This document shows positions 49,400-59,112 of a stretch of DNA of 64,000 nucleotides, piece by piece; the stretch's first letter is position 1, and each line of letters starts with the position of its first letter. A program made the position numbers and the translations under genes. The notes below the pieces were generated by a model. That model worked only from the letters and a program-made list of their open reading frames with translations, searched no databases and was not told the DNA's origin. This DNA is from JACKII01 sp965202745 (GTDB lineage: Bacteria > Pseudomonadota > Alphaproteobacteria > Bin95): NCBI GenBank assembly GCA_965202745.1, contig CBDBCB010000018.1, positions 62,001 through 126,000 on the forward strand. Reading direction: 5' to 3'.

Positions 49400-50458
49400 C
49401 TACTCCGCCGCTTGGGGCATGTATTGTTCGGGATCGCTCGCCAGGAACGTCTTCAGGTTGCGGGCCGCCTGGCGGATACGGTGGCGGTTCTCCACCAGTC
49501 CCAGGCGAACATAGCCTTCACCATATTCGCCAAAACCAACACCGGGCGAAACAGCCACCTTCGCCTCAGTCAGTGCCAATTTGGCAAAATTCATCGACCC
49601 CATATTGGCGAAACGCTTGGGCAAAGGCCCCCAACAGAACATGCTGGCAGGCGGCGGGGGAACATCCCACCCAGCGTGCGCAAAGGCCTCAACCAGGGTA
49701 TCGCGCCGCTCCTTATACATCTGCCGGATTTCCGCCACGCACTCTTGCGGGCCATTCAATGCGGCAGTCGCCGCGACCTGGATCGGTGTATAGGCACCAT
49801 AGTCCAGATAGGATTTCACCCGCCCCAGCGCTTCGATCAACAGGGGGTTGCCGCAGCAGAAGCCAATACGCCAACCGGGCATGGAATAGGTCTTGGACAG
49901 CGAGGTGAACTCGACAGCAATGTCCTTCGCCCCTGGCACTTCCAGGATCGAGGGCGGCGGGACATTGTCATAGTACAATTCCGCATAGGCCAGATCGGAG
50001 ATCACCCAAATGCCGTGATAGCGGCAGAAGTCGATCACTTCAGCATAGAAATCCAAGCCGACGACCTTAGCTGTCGGGTTGGACGGAAAGCAGACGATCA
50101 GGCCGACCGGCTTCGGCACCGAATGCTGCACGGCGCGTTTCAGTTCGCTCATGAAGTCATAGCCGTCGGCCACCGGCATATGCCGCAGCGAAGCACCGGC
50201 AATGATCGCCCGGCGTAAGCCCGGAATACCCCGGCTGGTGGAATAGCGGTGCGCGCGCGGGTTCAACGCTGCTTCCCGCAACTTCTCCACAATATGCGGC
50301 GGCGTCGGTTGATCCGGATTACCCATGCCAAAGTCAATAATATCCTCACCTTCAGCGCGGACTACTGCCTTCATAGCGTTCACTTCGGCGAACAGATACG
50401 GGGGCAGACGCTTCAGCTTCGGGAACTGCTGTTCCAGGCGATTGGACATTGCGGACAT
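49400..50458 (-). pseudogene. Class I/II aminotransferase (AlaC/DapL-like) with internal 53-residue deletion
   Basis: The frame encodes 352 residues where relatives have about 405. It keeps the N-terminus (IIDFGMGNPDQPTPPHIVEK) and the PLP-lysine site (FTSLSKTYSMPGWRIGF). It jumps directly from GIPGLRRAI to IAGASLRHMPV. The lost part normally holds the GSKEG phosphate-binding loop and the NPSYP segment that lies over the cofactor. The reading frame is kept, so I judge it a deleted, probably inactive enzyme. This family sits next to hom in other alphaproteobacteria and usually has a glutamate-pyruvate-like activity. Confidence 0.7.
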
Positions 50459-50517
50459 AGCGGGTCTCTGGGACCTCTCAAATTAGCGGTAAAAATAGTG
50501 CCGGTCTCAGACGACGT

Positions 50518-51574
50518 TCAGGGCGCGCGAACCATGGGAAGTCCCATACCTGCGCGCTGACGAGGAGACACTTTCAACCGGACAACAGCAGTTGTTCGTC
50601 CAGGCTCCCTGTCACATCCAGGAAGGTAATATGGCTGTTTCCTGACCAGCGCTAGTTTGAGTTTGCGCCATCCCTTCATTGCCTGCAAGGGCGTCTTGCT
50701 GCCCAGGGCTGATTGCGGCAGCGGCTGGGTGTAAAGCCAGACATAGCGAAGCAGCGTGGCTTCCAGAACCTCGCCGGATCGGAAGGGATGGCTCTGCAGA
50801 ACCTCTTCGATGCGGCCATTGAACCGTTCGACCATACCGTTGGTCTGAGGTGACCTAGGCGGCGTCAGGCGATGATCGATATCGAGGGCGGCGCCCAGCG
50901 TGTCGCATTCATGCGCGCCTGTTGCGGCGCGCTGGCGCAGACCGAAGAGGCGATCCGTGAACTCTTTTCCATTATCCGGGAGTATGGGGCGGATCCGCAT
51001 CGGGCAGGCGCGCTCCAGGGCGCGCAGGAAGCGCCGGGCATTGGCCGCTGTCTTGCTGTTGTAGACCCTGACAACAACCCAACGCGTTGCCCTGTCGATG
51101 GCCACGAAGAGGGAACGGCGGCGGCTCTCTCTGCCATCGGTGGCAAGTATTTCAGGTCGATGGGGATGGAACCGGGTTCATAGGCTTTGAAGGCGCTGTG
51201 CTTTGGCCGGGCGATGCTGCTTTCAGGGCGCGCAGGGGCCCCACGCCATGCCGACGCAAGCAGCGGTCAAGGCCAGAGCGGGAGGCATTCGGGTTCAAGA
51301 ACTCGCGCACCACCGCCAGCAGATCATCCAGCGAGACCAAAAGCGTCTTGCGGAGGGCCACGGCGACAGCTTCCTGCGCTGGCGTCAACGTCGTCTGAAG
51401 GCGATGGGGCGTGTGGCTGCGATCCTCCACGCTGGCACGCTGGCGCCATTTCCATACGGTCTGTTCCGTGGTCCCGTGACGCTCGGCAAGAACCCACGCA
51501 GGGTCGTCACTGGCCTGTATGGCCGCCCTGATCTTCGGTGGCGTCGTCGCCTGACTGTGAAGCTTGATCACCAT
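50518..51574 (-). pseudogene. IS481-type transposase, two frameshifts
   Basis: The N-terminal part (from 51574) has a helix-turn-helix (AERHGTTEQTVWKWRQRASV) and the RPHRLQTTL-like segment. The DDE integrase core is read in other frames: FKAYEPGSIPIDLKYLPP, then FVAIDRATRWVVVRVYNSKT, LPDNGKEFTD and SPQTNGMVERFNGRIEEVLQ. Frames change near 51200 and near 51130. The transposase cannot be made as one protein. I could not identify terminal inverted repeats or a target duplication. The element stands between the aminotransferase and the LLM oxidoreductase starts. Confidence 0.8.
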
Positions 51575-51658
51575 GTCGCTCTCCCATCCCGCGCCTTGGT
51601 CAAAACACAGCGTGCCATGAAAAACGCAGAGCGACGAGGGGCTATCCGATCAGCCAGG

Positions 51659-52696
51659 ATGGAACACCTAACCTTTATCATTCGCGGTCAGTTTCCGGCA
51701 GGTGACGACATGGAAACCCGCTTTGAAGAGCTTATGGTGCAAGCGCGCCTGGCCAAGGAATTGGGTTTCAAAACGCTCGCCAAGTCACAGCATTATTCCT
51801 CCGCCCCCTTCCAGGAAATTCAGCAATTCCCTTTCCTGGCGCGGGTTGCCGCCGAAGTGCCCGGCATGAAACTGCTGACCGCGATCACCCTGCTATCGCT
51901 GCATAAGCCCCTGGATGTGGCCGAGCAGTTGGCGGCCATCGACTTATTCTCCGGCGGCAATCTGATCTTTGGCTCCGGCCTCGGCTACCGTGAGGTAGAG
52001 TTCAAGGCGTTCGGCTCCACCCAGGCAGAGCGCGTTACCCGCCTCACCGAAAATTTTGAGGCCATCAAACGGCTCTGGACCAAAGAGACCATCACCATGA
52101 AAGCCAGCCACTTCGAACTGATAGAGGCATCCTGCTCGCTCAAGCCACTGCAAAAACCGAACCCGCCCATGTGGATCGGGGCGAACGCCGATGCCGCCAT
52201 CCGGCGGACCGCGCAAATCGCCGACACCTGGATCATCCCGCCCCACAACCGGACCGACACGATTGTCCGGCAGATGGATGTCTACAAGCGCGCCTTGGAT
52301 GATGCCGAAAAGCCGTTCCCCAAAACCCTGCCCCTGGCCCGCGAGATGTTCATCGCCGAAAATCAGGACGAGGCCATGCGCCTTGCCCAGCCTTACCTGG
52401 AAGTGAAGTACAAAGCCTACCACGACTGGGGCCAGGACAAGGCCATGCCCACCGGCGACGATGACCTGGGCCAGGATTATGACGAGCTGGTCCGGGACCA
52501 CTTCCTGCTCGGCGGCGTCGAAGAAGTGGCAGAGCAGCTAATCGAATTCACCCGCGCCACCGGAGCCACCGATCTTGTCTGCCCGATCCAGTGGCCCGGC
52601 ATGCCCCAATCCCAGGTGCTGGAGCAGATGCACATGCTGACCGAACGCGTCATGCCCCTGGTGGAGGAAGGCCTGGAAAAACGCCGGAACGTATAG
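51659..52696 (+). CDS. LLM-class flavin-dependent oxidoreductase
   Basis: The 345-residue product has the bacterial-luciferase-like TIM barrel with EELMVQARLAKELGFKTLAKS, LLTAITLLSLHKPLDVAEQ, FGSGLGYREVEFKAFG and the PPMWIGANADAAIRRTA block. These enzymes use reduced F420 or FMN on varied substrates, so the reaction is unknown. The start at 51659 begins with MEHLTFIIRG; another ATG at 51617 is open. The upstream region carries a decayed IS, so the original promoter may be altered. The acyl-CoA dehydrogenase follows 75 bp downstream. Confidence 0.85.
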   Translation: MEHLTFIIRGQFPAGDDMETRFEELMVQARLAKELGFKTLAKSQHYSSAPFQEIQQFPFLARVAAEVPGMKLLTAITLLSLHKPLDVAEQLAAIDLFSGGNLIFGSGLGYREVEFKAFGSTQAERVTRLTENFEAIKRLWTKETITMKASHFELIEASCSLKPLQKPNPPMWIGANADAAIRRTAQIADTWIIPPHNRTDTIVRQMDVYKRALDDAEKPFPKTLPLAREMFIAENQDEAMRLAQPYLEVKYKAYHDWGQDKAMPTGDDDLGQDYDELVRDHFLLGGVEEVAEQLIEFTRATGATDLVCPIQWPGMPQSQVLEQMHMLTERVMPLVEEGLEKRRNV

Positions 52697-52771
52697 CAGC
52701 CCTTCCGCCCGCCTCCGGCCTGCGCCATACTCTCAGCCAAACTGACAGAGACAACATGAGGACAGCCCGCC

Positions 52772-53971
52772 ATGGATGCCAGCTTTAGCCCCGACGAACT
52801 CGCTTTCCGCGACGAGGTCCGCGCCTTCATCCGTGAGCAATTGCCCGACGATCTGGCCGCCAAGGTCCGCCAGGGCCTGGAAATGAACAAGGACGATTAC
52901 CGCCGCTGGATGATGATTTTGGGCAAGCAGGGCTGGCTTTGCACCAATTGGCCGGAGAATGCGGGCGGCCCAAGCTGGTCGGTCGCACAGAAGTATATTT
53001 TCGAGGAAGAAGTCGCCGTCTCCGCCTGCCCGGAACTGGTGCCCTTCGGCTCCCGCATAGTGGGGCCGGTGCTGCTGGCCTACGGCACGCCGGAGCAGAA
53101 AGCCCAGCATCTGCCCGACATCCTTTCGGGAGAGACGCTCTGGTGCCAGGGCTATAGCGAGCCGGGCGCGGGCTCCGACCTCGCCTCGCTTTCATGCTCC
53201 GCGGTGAAAGATGGCGACGACTACATCCTGAACGGCTCCAAAATCTGGACCACCCAGGCCCACATCGCTGACTGGATGTTCGCCCTGGTGCGCACGTCAA
53301 AGGAAGAGAAAAAGCAGGACGGCATCACCTGCCTGCTGATCCCCATGGACTCGCCCGGTCTGAAAGTCCGCCCGCTGATCAAGCTCGACGGACGCCACAA
53401 GTTCAACCAGGAGTTCTTCTCCGACGTGCGCGTACCGCAAGCTAACCGTGTCGGCCGGGAAGGCGAAGGCTGGGCCATCGCCAAATACCTGCTGGGGCAC
53501 GAGCGCTCCTCCGGCACCGGTGTAGCCGGCGCGCGCATGATGCTGGATTTGCTGAAGAAGATTGCGCTGGACCAACAGGCCGATGGCGGCGCGTTGGCCG
53601 AAGATGCCGCCTTCCGCAACCGGATCGCCGATCTGGAAATGCAGCTCTCGACCCTGCAATTCACCTCCCTGCGTGTGCTGGCAGGCGCGTCGGCCGACAA
53701 GGAAATCAAACCGGAAGCGGCAGCGGGCCTGAAGCTCGGCATGGCGGAAATCCGCAAATCGATCTCAGAGGCCTGTATGGCCGCGGGCGGCTACTCCGCC
53801 ATGCCCTACAACCAGAGCGCCATCCGCCACGGCTGGAACGAGGAGCCGGTCGGCCCCGACTGCCTGTTCAAGATGGCCCCCGACTACTTCGAATACCGCG
53901 CCCGCTCTATTGCTGGCGGTTCGAATGAGGTCCAGAAGAACGTCATCGTCAAACGCGTCCTAGGGCTATAG
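52772..53971 (+). CDS. Acyl-CoA dehydrogenase
   Basis: These flavoenzymes oxidise acyl-CoA to enoyl-CoA and pass electrons to ETF and then to ETF-QO, which is encoded at 2.8 kb. The 399-residue product shows the N-terminal all-helical domain, the FAD/substrate block WCQGYSEPGAGSDLASLSC, DDYILNGSKIWTTQAH, FSDVRVPQANRVGREGEGW and a C-terminal SIAGGSNEVQKNVIVKRVLGL. This ending is typical of the FadE-like class. The chain-length preference cannot be told. It follows the LLM gene and may be co-transcribed. Confidence 0.92.
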   Translation: MDASFSPDELAFRDEVRAFIREQLPDDLAAKVRQGLEMNKDDYRRWMMILGKQGWLCTNWPENAGGPSWSVAQKYIFEEEVAVSACPELVPFGSRIVGPVLLAYGTPEQKAQHLPDILSGETLWCQGYSEPGAGSDLASLSCSAVKDGDDYILNGSKIWTTQAHIADWMFALVRTSKEEKKQDGITCLLIPMDSPGLKVRPLIKLDGRHKFNQEFFSDVRVPQANRVGREGEGWAIAKYLLGHERSSGTGVAGARMMLDLLKKIALDQQADGGALAEDAAFRNRIADLEMQLSTLQFTSLRVLAGASADKEIKPEAAAGLKLGMAEIRKSISEACMAAGGYSAMPYNQSAIRHGWNEEPVGPDCLFKMAPDYFEYRARSIAGGSNEVQKNVIVKRVLGL

Positions 53972-54019
53972 CCCGCGGCTCGATAGGATATTTGCACAAG
54001 CTGGGCTGAGTGAGGGCGC

Positions 54020-55293
54020 ATGCGGTTACTGTTTAGTACGCTCTTAGTCTTGATTGCCGCGCTCGTCGTTTTTTTTTTGGCAGCCGCGACCTCATCCCGC
54101 CGAAACATTTGACCTTCGCTGCTGGTAGCAAAAACGGCGGCTATTGGCTGTTGGCGGAGCGCTACAGGAATATCTTGGCCCGCGATGGCATTGATTTGGA
54201 AATCCTCGAAACGGGCGGAGCTGTCGAAAATGCAAGGATGATCCGCGAGGGCAAGGCCGATGCCGGTTTTTTGCAAGGCGGCGTGGCCGGGCCTGACAAC
54301 GCTGAAAGCCTGGGCACCATCTTCTTTGAACCGGTTCTCGTCTTCACCAAATCCGACCATGTGGTTTCCGCCAATCCAGCCGCTTGGGCGGGCCTGCAGA
54401 TAGCAGCAGGTGGCGAAGGGTCCGGCACGCGGGCAGTCATGAATACCTTCGCCCGAGCCGCGCAGATCAAGCCGGGCGCAAACAAATACCTATCGATCGG
54501 TCAACAGCAAGCGGTTGACGCCCTCGCCGCGGGAGAGGCGGATCTCGCATTTTTCATCGCCCCCATCAAAGCAACCTATCAGCGGCACGTGCTGCGTTCG
54601 CAGGAATTCAAGATTATTCCGATTGACTATGTGCCCGCGATTTCCGCCCGCCTGCCGCAATCCCAAGTCGTGTATTATCCGGCCGGAGCCGCATCGATGC
54701 TGCCCACAATGCCGGCAGAGCGCACCATCGCGTTAGCGATGATCGCCTAGTTGATCGCGAAAGATACGCTGCACCCCTCGCTCGTAGACCGGCTGGTGGA
54801 GGCCGCGCGGATTGTTCACTCCCATCGGGATGCTATCACCAGCGACCGGCAATTCCCGTCGATGAACAATGTTTCGATGCGTCAGGATACTTATGCCCAC
54901 AACCTGCTGCGCGATGGAACCAGCACGCTGGCGCAGTACCTGCCCTATTGGGTTGTCGCCCAAATCAACCGATTCATTATCCTGCTGGTGCCCGTGGTTG
55001 TGCTGCTATTACCGATGTTGCGGGCCGTGCCCCGCGTCTACGCCTGGCGGATACGCGGCCGGGTTTACCGGTACTACGACGACATAAAAGCCATCGACGA
55101 AAAGGTGCGCAGCCAGAGCGCGGCCGATGCGCTAAACGCACTGAACGAGGAATTGTCCCAAATCGACCAGCAACTCGCCGACCTGGAATTGCCGCTGCCC
55201 TATAGCGAGTATTCTTATACCGCCAGGCTTCACATTGATCTGGTTCGCAAACGGATTGAAGACAGGCTGACAAAGCCTTCCACCGCAAGCTAG
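54020..55293 (+). pseudogene. TAXI-family TRAP transporter solute receptor, frameshift in T10 and in-frame TAG
   Basis: The intended protein of about 420 residues has an N-terminal membrane anchor (MRLLFSTLLVLIAALVVFFL), a TAXI ligand-binding domain (KHLTFAAGSKNGGYWLLAER, EILETGGAVENARMIREG, DAGFLQGG) and a C-terminal membrane helix (FIILLVPVVVLLLPML). The anchor and binding domain are in different frames. They meet at a run of ten T (54069-54078); one more T would join them. TAG at 54748-54750 then stops the frame between LAMIA and LIAKDTLHPSLVDRL. A matching TRAP permease gene is not present. TAXI receptors bind glutamate-like or other solutes. Confidence 0.85.
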
Positions 55294-55308
55294 TGGACCG
55301 CCTGCCGC

Positions 55309-57678
55309 CTATTGCGGCAACAACCGCAACACCTGAACCGGCCCGCCTTGTATCGGCCCCAACGACACGGTCCCGCCCGCCGCCCAACGCGCAGCCAAAT
55401 CGTCATAATGCGGCGAGAACACATTGCCGGACTGGCCCACCGCCTGGATGAAGCGCGAGCGCTCCAGGTCGGCAAGATCATATACCGCCCGGAAGCCCGC
55501 GCCGTGCACCTGATTAAACAGGTTGCCTTCCTTGAACGAGACAATGCCCGCATTGGAGGTATAGCGCCCACCGTCATGCGGCACGATCACGTCGAAAAGG
55601 TCCTTCAGCACGGGGATGAAACCGAACGGCAAGTGCCGGAAGCGGGCCACGTGCGCCGCATCCCACCGCCAGCCCTGCCACTCCTCGTCATAGCGGCCCG
55701 CCATCTCGGCATAGGCCAGGGTAAAGGCGGCCTGCACCACCTCCCCGCAAGTCTCAATCCTCGGCGTATCCACCACATCGCACCAGTGCGGGGCCTCGGT
55801 CAGCATGTACAGCGCGCGTTCCACATTGCCGCTCTGGTGGCTCTCGAACAGCGGCCCTAATTCGTCCAGGAACAAGCCGCGGTTCAGTGCGCGCAGGAAG
55901 GCGTGGAAGAACAGCGGCTCCGGCCTGTCAGCGGCCATCGTGCCGTCCCAGACCTGCATTGCCTGCAACAGGTCCGCGGGTGCACCGTCCCCCGCTACGC
56001 GCCAGTCCACCGCATCCAGCAACCGCCGAGCCGCAAGCGAATGCAGATCCCGCTGAACGTCGAGAGACGCCTGTACCGTATGCGGCTTGCGGGCATTCAA
56101 CGCCTGCTCGATGGCTTCAGCACGCATTGGCGAGGCCCAGGCATTGCCCAGATCATAGGGATAATCCGGCCCCACCAGGCGATTATTGGCGTTTACCAGC
56201 CTGCCTGATGGCGGGTCCACCACCTGGGGCAGGCCCTCAAACGGAATCCAGCCAACCCAGTCATGTGCGCCAGTCCAGCCAGGCACAGGCAGCAGGCCCG
56301 GCGGGCTATTGCGCAATGGCACGTGGGCCGGAGAAATCAGTCCTATCGTGCCGCTCCGATCCGCCATCACGATATTCTGTTGAGGCGCAATGACCGAGCG
56401 CGTGCTCTCGATCGCATCTGCTACCGAACCCGCCCGCTGCACATTCCAAAGCGCGGTCACCGTCGTGTCGCCCGGCAGCAAGGCCGTGTGCGAAAGCGCG
56501 TAGGCATGGCCATCCGCCGGCGCGCCTTCCGCTTCGCCGCCATCCATCCCGTCGGAGATCACCGGCCCGTGCCGCGTCTCCCGCACGGTCAGGTCGATGG
56601 CACTGCCAAAGCGCACCTCGATCCGCTCCTGCCGCTTGGCAAACGCCTCGCTGCCCCCCAGCGTCAGGTAGCGCGCCGGGTCAGCAGGGTCGGTCTTCTC
56701 CACGAAAACGTCGGACGTATCGCCATAGGCATTGGTGAAGGCCCAGGCGAGCTTACCATTGTGCCCCAGCACCACAAACGGAAAGCCCGGCGACGTTGCC
56801 CCTGCCAGCACGCCGTCCGGTGTCTCGATCCGCACCAGATACCAGACACCCGGCACATTGAAGCCCAGATGCGGGTCGTTCGCCAGGATGGGCATGCCCG
56901 TGTCCGTCAGCTTGCCCGCATGCACCCACAGGTTGGAGCCCGCCCCCTCCTCCACCACACGCGCAGCGTTCAGGGCGTGTTCGGTCGCTCGCTCACCCGG
57001 CAATGCGCCATCCAGTGCGGCCAGCGTTATCGGGCCTTCGGTTTCAGGATAAAATTCCTTGATTTGTTCCGCGGTCAGGGAATAGGACAGCTGGGCCCGC
57101 TCAAGCTCGTCATCCCAGTCGGCCGTCAGCCGCAATGACATCAACTTGATCCACAGCAGCGAGTTCGCAGGCGTCCAAGCCTCCACCGCACCCGACACCA
57201 ACAGGAATTCCGGCGGCAATGCGCCTGTTCGGCTCGCCAGGAAGCCATTTACCCCGGCCGCATAAGCTGCCAGCGCGTCCTTTACCGGGCCCTTCAGATT
57301 TGCCGCATCGGCATCTACCAGATGCGCCAACCCGAACGTCCGCATTCGCTTGTCGATACCCGTAGCAAGGCTGCCAACCAGCTCCGACATGCGCCCACGG
57401 CCCGCCCGCCGCATCGATTCCATTTGAAAAAGCCGATCTTGGGCATGCAAAAAGCCCACAGCCTGCCAGGCATCAAGCAGGTTGGCCGCCTTGATATGCG
57501 GAATGCCGTCGGCGTCACGCGCAACCGTGACCGGCGCCGCCAGTCCGGCCAGCGCCCGCTCGCCTTCCTCGTGCGGCAGAGAGGTGCGGAGCCACAGCAT
57601 CAACCCCGCAGCGCCCAGTACCAATGCCAGCAGCAACAGCAACGCCACTCGCCCGGCCCAGCGTCCAAATCGTGCCAT
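55309..57678 (-). CDS. Penicillin acylase family protein (Ntn hydrolase)
   Basis: The 789-residue protein has an N-terminal membrane anchor or signal (VALLLLLALVLGAAGLMLWL) and the alpha-chain segment with GFLHAQDRLFQMES. The nucleophile of the beta-chain is Ser248 in EEGAGSNLWV. The precursor is normally cut before this Ser to form the active heterodimer. Beta-chain motifs ILANDPHLGFNVPGVWYL and VVLGHNGKLAWAFTNAYGD are present. These enzymes hydrolyse penicillin or acyl-homoserine lactones; the substrate here is unknown. Length and frame are intact, unlike several neighbours. Confidence 0.92.
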   Translation of the reverse strand: MARFGRWAGRVALLLLLALVLGAAGLMLWLRTSLPHEEGERALAGLAAPVTVARDADGIPHIKAANLLDAWQAVGFLHAQDRLFQMESMRRAGRGRMSELVGSLATGIDKRMRTFGLAHLVDADAANLKGPVKDALAAYAAGVNGFLASRTGALPPEFLLVSGAVEAWTPANSLLWIKLMSLRLTADWDDELERAQLSYSLTAEQIKEFYPETEGPITLAALDGALPGERATEHALNAARVVEEGAGSNLWVHAGKLTDTGMPILANDPHLGFNVPGVWYLVRIETPDGVLAGATSPGFPFVVLGHNGKLAWAFTNAYGDTSDVFVEKTDPADPARYLTLGGSEAFAKRQERIEVRFGSAIDLTVRETRHGPVISDGMDGGEAEGAPADGHAYALSHTALLPGDTTVTALWNVQRAGSVADAIESTRSVIAPQQNIVMADRSGTIGLISPAHVPLRNSPPGLLPVPGWTGAHDWVGWIPFEGLPQVVDPPSGRLVNANNRLVGPDYPYDLGNAWASPMRAEAIEQALNARKPHTVQASLDVQRDLHSLAARRLLDAVDWRVAGDGAPADLLQAMQVWDGTMAADRPEPLFFHAFLRALNRGLFLDELGPLFESHQSGNVERALYMLTEAPHWCDVVDTPRIETCGEVVQAAFTLAYAEMAGRYDEEWQGWRWDAAHVARFRHLPFGFIPVLKDLFDVIVPHDGGRYTSNAGIVSFKEGNLFNQVHGAGFRAVYDLADLERSRFIQAVGQSGNVFSPHYDDLAARWAAGGTVSLGPIQGGPVQVLRLLPQ

Positions 57679-58094
57679 CGCGCGTTATCCTCCGCTGAAG
57701 TCCGCTCTACAGCGGACTTGCACCATGCCTGCCCCACCTTCTCTACCCAAGGTGACCTGTTAGCGCAACACAACCAAAAAGAGAAAAAATCGGTACTTTT
57801 CTATTAATTATAGATTATGTAACTTGATTTATTATTCTCGTTATAATTGTATAAACACTGCCCGGAAACGAATCGGCTTTCTGCCGTCACCGGGAATGCA
57901 ATTTTGGGAAAGTCGGCCTGATGACCGTTTGTTCCATACCCGTCCTGCGCTTGAGTGCAGGATCCATGCCTGAGCACCAGATCCGTGTTTGTTGCTTGGA
58001 ATATTCTTCTGAGGAATGGACCCTGCCTCGCGGCAGGGAGGAAGCCGCAATTGGGAGCGGCGTGGAACCTTCCCCGGCCAGGCGCCAAACAGCC
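57679..58094. other. Intergenic region, AT-rich, with repeat copy
   Basis: This 416-bp stretch lies between the penicillin acylase start and the broken dehydrogenase. It has an AT-rich block (about 57780-57855) that could hold promoters, and a second copy of the CATGCCTGAG palindrome (57944-57975). No gene or RNA is supported here. Confidence 0.5.
57944..57975. repeat. Dispersed intergenic palindrome, copy 2
   Basis: A hairpin CCTGC-GCTTGAGT-GCAGG is followed by ATCCATGCCTGAG, the same tail as at 35481-35510. The stem sequence differs but the tail and layout match. Likely a member of a short repeat family. Confidence 0.45.
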
Positions 58095-59003
58095 CTAGCC
58101 TTCAACCTCGGGCGCGCCTTCGATGGCTTTGATCATGATGGTATAGTAGCGGTCGCCATGGCCCTGCTTCGCCGCCCGGTCCAGCACGTCGCGGGTGGCG
58201 TAGGCTGATTCCATCTTCACACCGCTCTCTTCCGCCAGTTGGATAGCGTAGGACAGGTCCTTGATGATGTAGTCGACGAGGAAAGAATGCGTCGGGTGCG
58301 TGTCCGGCAGCATCGAGCCCATACCGTGATTGCGCAGCACGAAACTGTCGGCGGAGCTTTTGGCCAGTGTCTCGAACAGCACCTTGCCATCCACAGTACC
58401 GCTCGCCCGCGCGACGGCCAGCGCCTCACCGATGGCGTGCACGGTCTGGACGACAACCATGTTGTTCATCAGCTTGACCGCCGCACCGGTGCCGACTTGG
58501 CCGCAATGGGTAATCGCCTCCCCCATGCAATAGAGCAGCGGCTCTATTCGCTTGAACACGGCCTCCGAAACACCGGACATTATGCTGAGCGTGCCGTCCC
58601 TCGCTGCCTGGGCCGTGTGCGCCACCGGCGCATCCGAAAAATCCACCCCCTTAGCCTCACAGGCCGCTGCCAGTTCCTTCGACAGCGACACCGGGCAAGT
58701 GCTGGTATCAACCAGGGTCTGGCCCGCCCGCATGTGCGCGATAAGGCCGTCCGACCCCAAGGCCACGGCGCGGACCTGCGGTTCGCCCGGCAGGTTCATG
58801 AAGATAATGTCAGCGCGTCCAGCCAGGTCAGCAAGCGAACTGGCACTCTCCACCCCGTCCGCCGAAAGGCGCTACAATGGCTCCGGCCGCAAGTCGAAGG
58901 CCAATACCGGCGCGCCGCTTTTCCTGGCTAGATTGCCGCACATGGGCTCGCCCATCACGCCCAAACCGACAAAGCCCAAGGTCAGATTTCCGCTATCGCT
59001 CAC
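58095..59003 (-). pseudogene. HIBADH-type NAD(P)-dependent oxidoreductase, in-frame TAG
   Basis: From the GTG at 59003 (GGAG 6 bp upstream) the frame reads an NAD-binding N-terminus, LTLGFVGLGVMGEPMCGNLA, to APVLAFDLRPEPL. It then meets TAG at 58872-58874 (codon 44) and continues in the same frame with RLSADGVESASSLADLAG. The rest is intact: VDTSTCPVS, the catalytic Lys region GTGAAVKLMNNMVVV and the C-terminal helices. The 302-codon length is right for the 3-hydroxyisobutyrate dehydrogenase family. Translation beginning after the stop would lack the Rossmann dinucleotide motif, so activity is not expected unless the stop is read through. Confidence 0.85.
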
Positions 59004-59112
59004 TGCATGCTCCAAAAGGTCGTTCGAACTCATCGTCTTAAGGATAAAAGCATGAATCGGGGCCTCCAGCGCAAGGCCGCGTTCGCCGCGCCGCAGCCGC
59101 TGAGCCCTCCCG

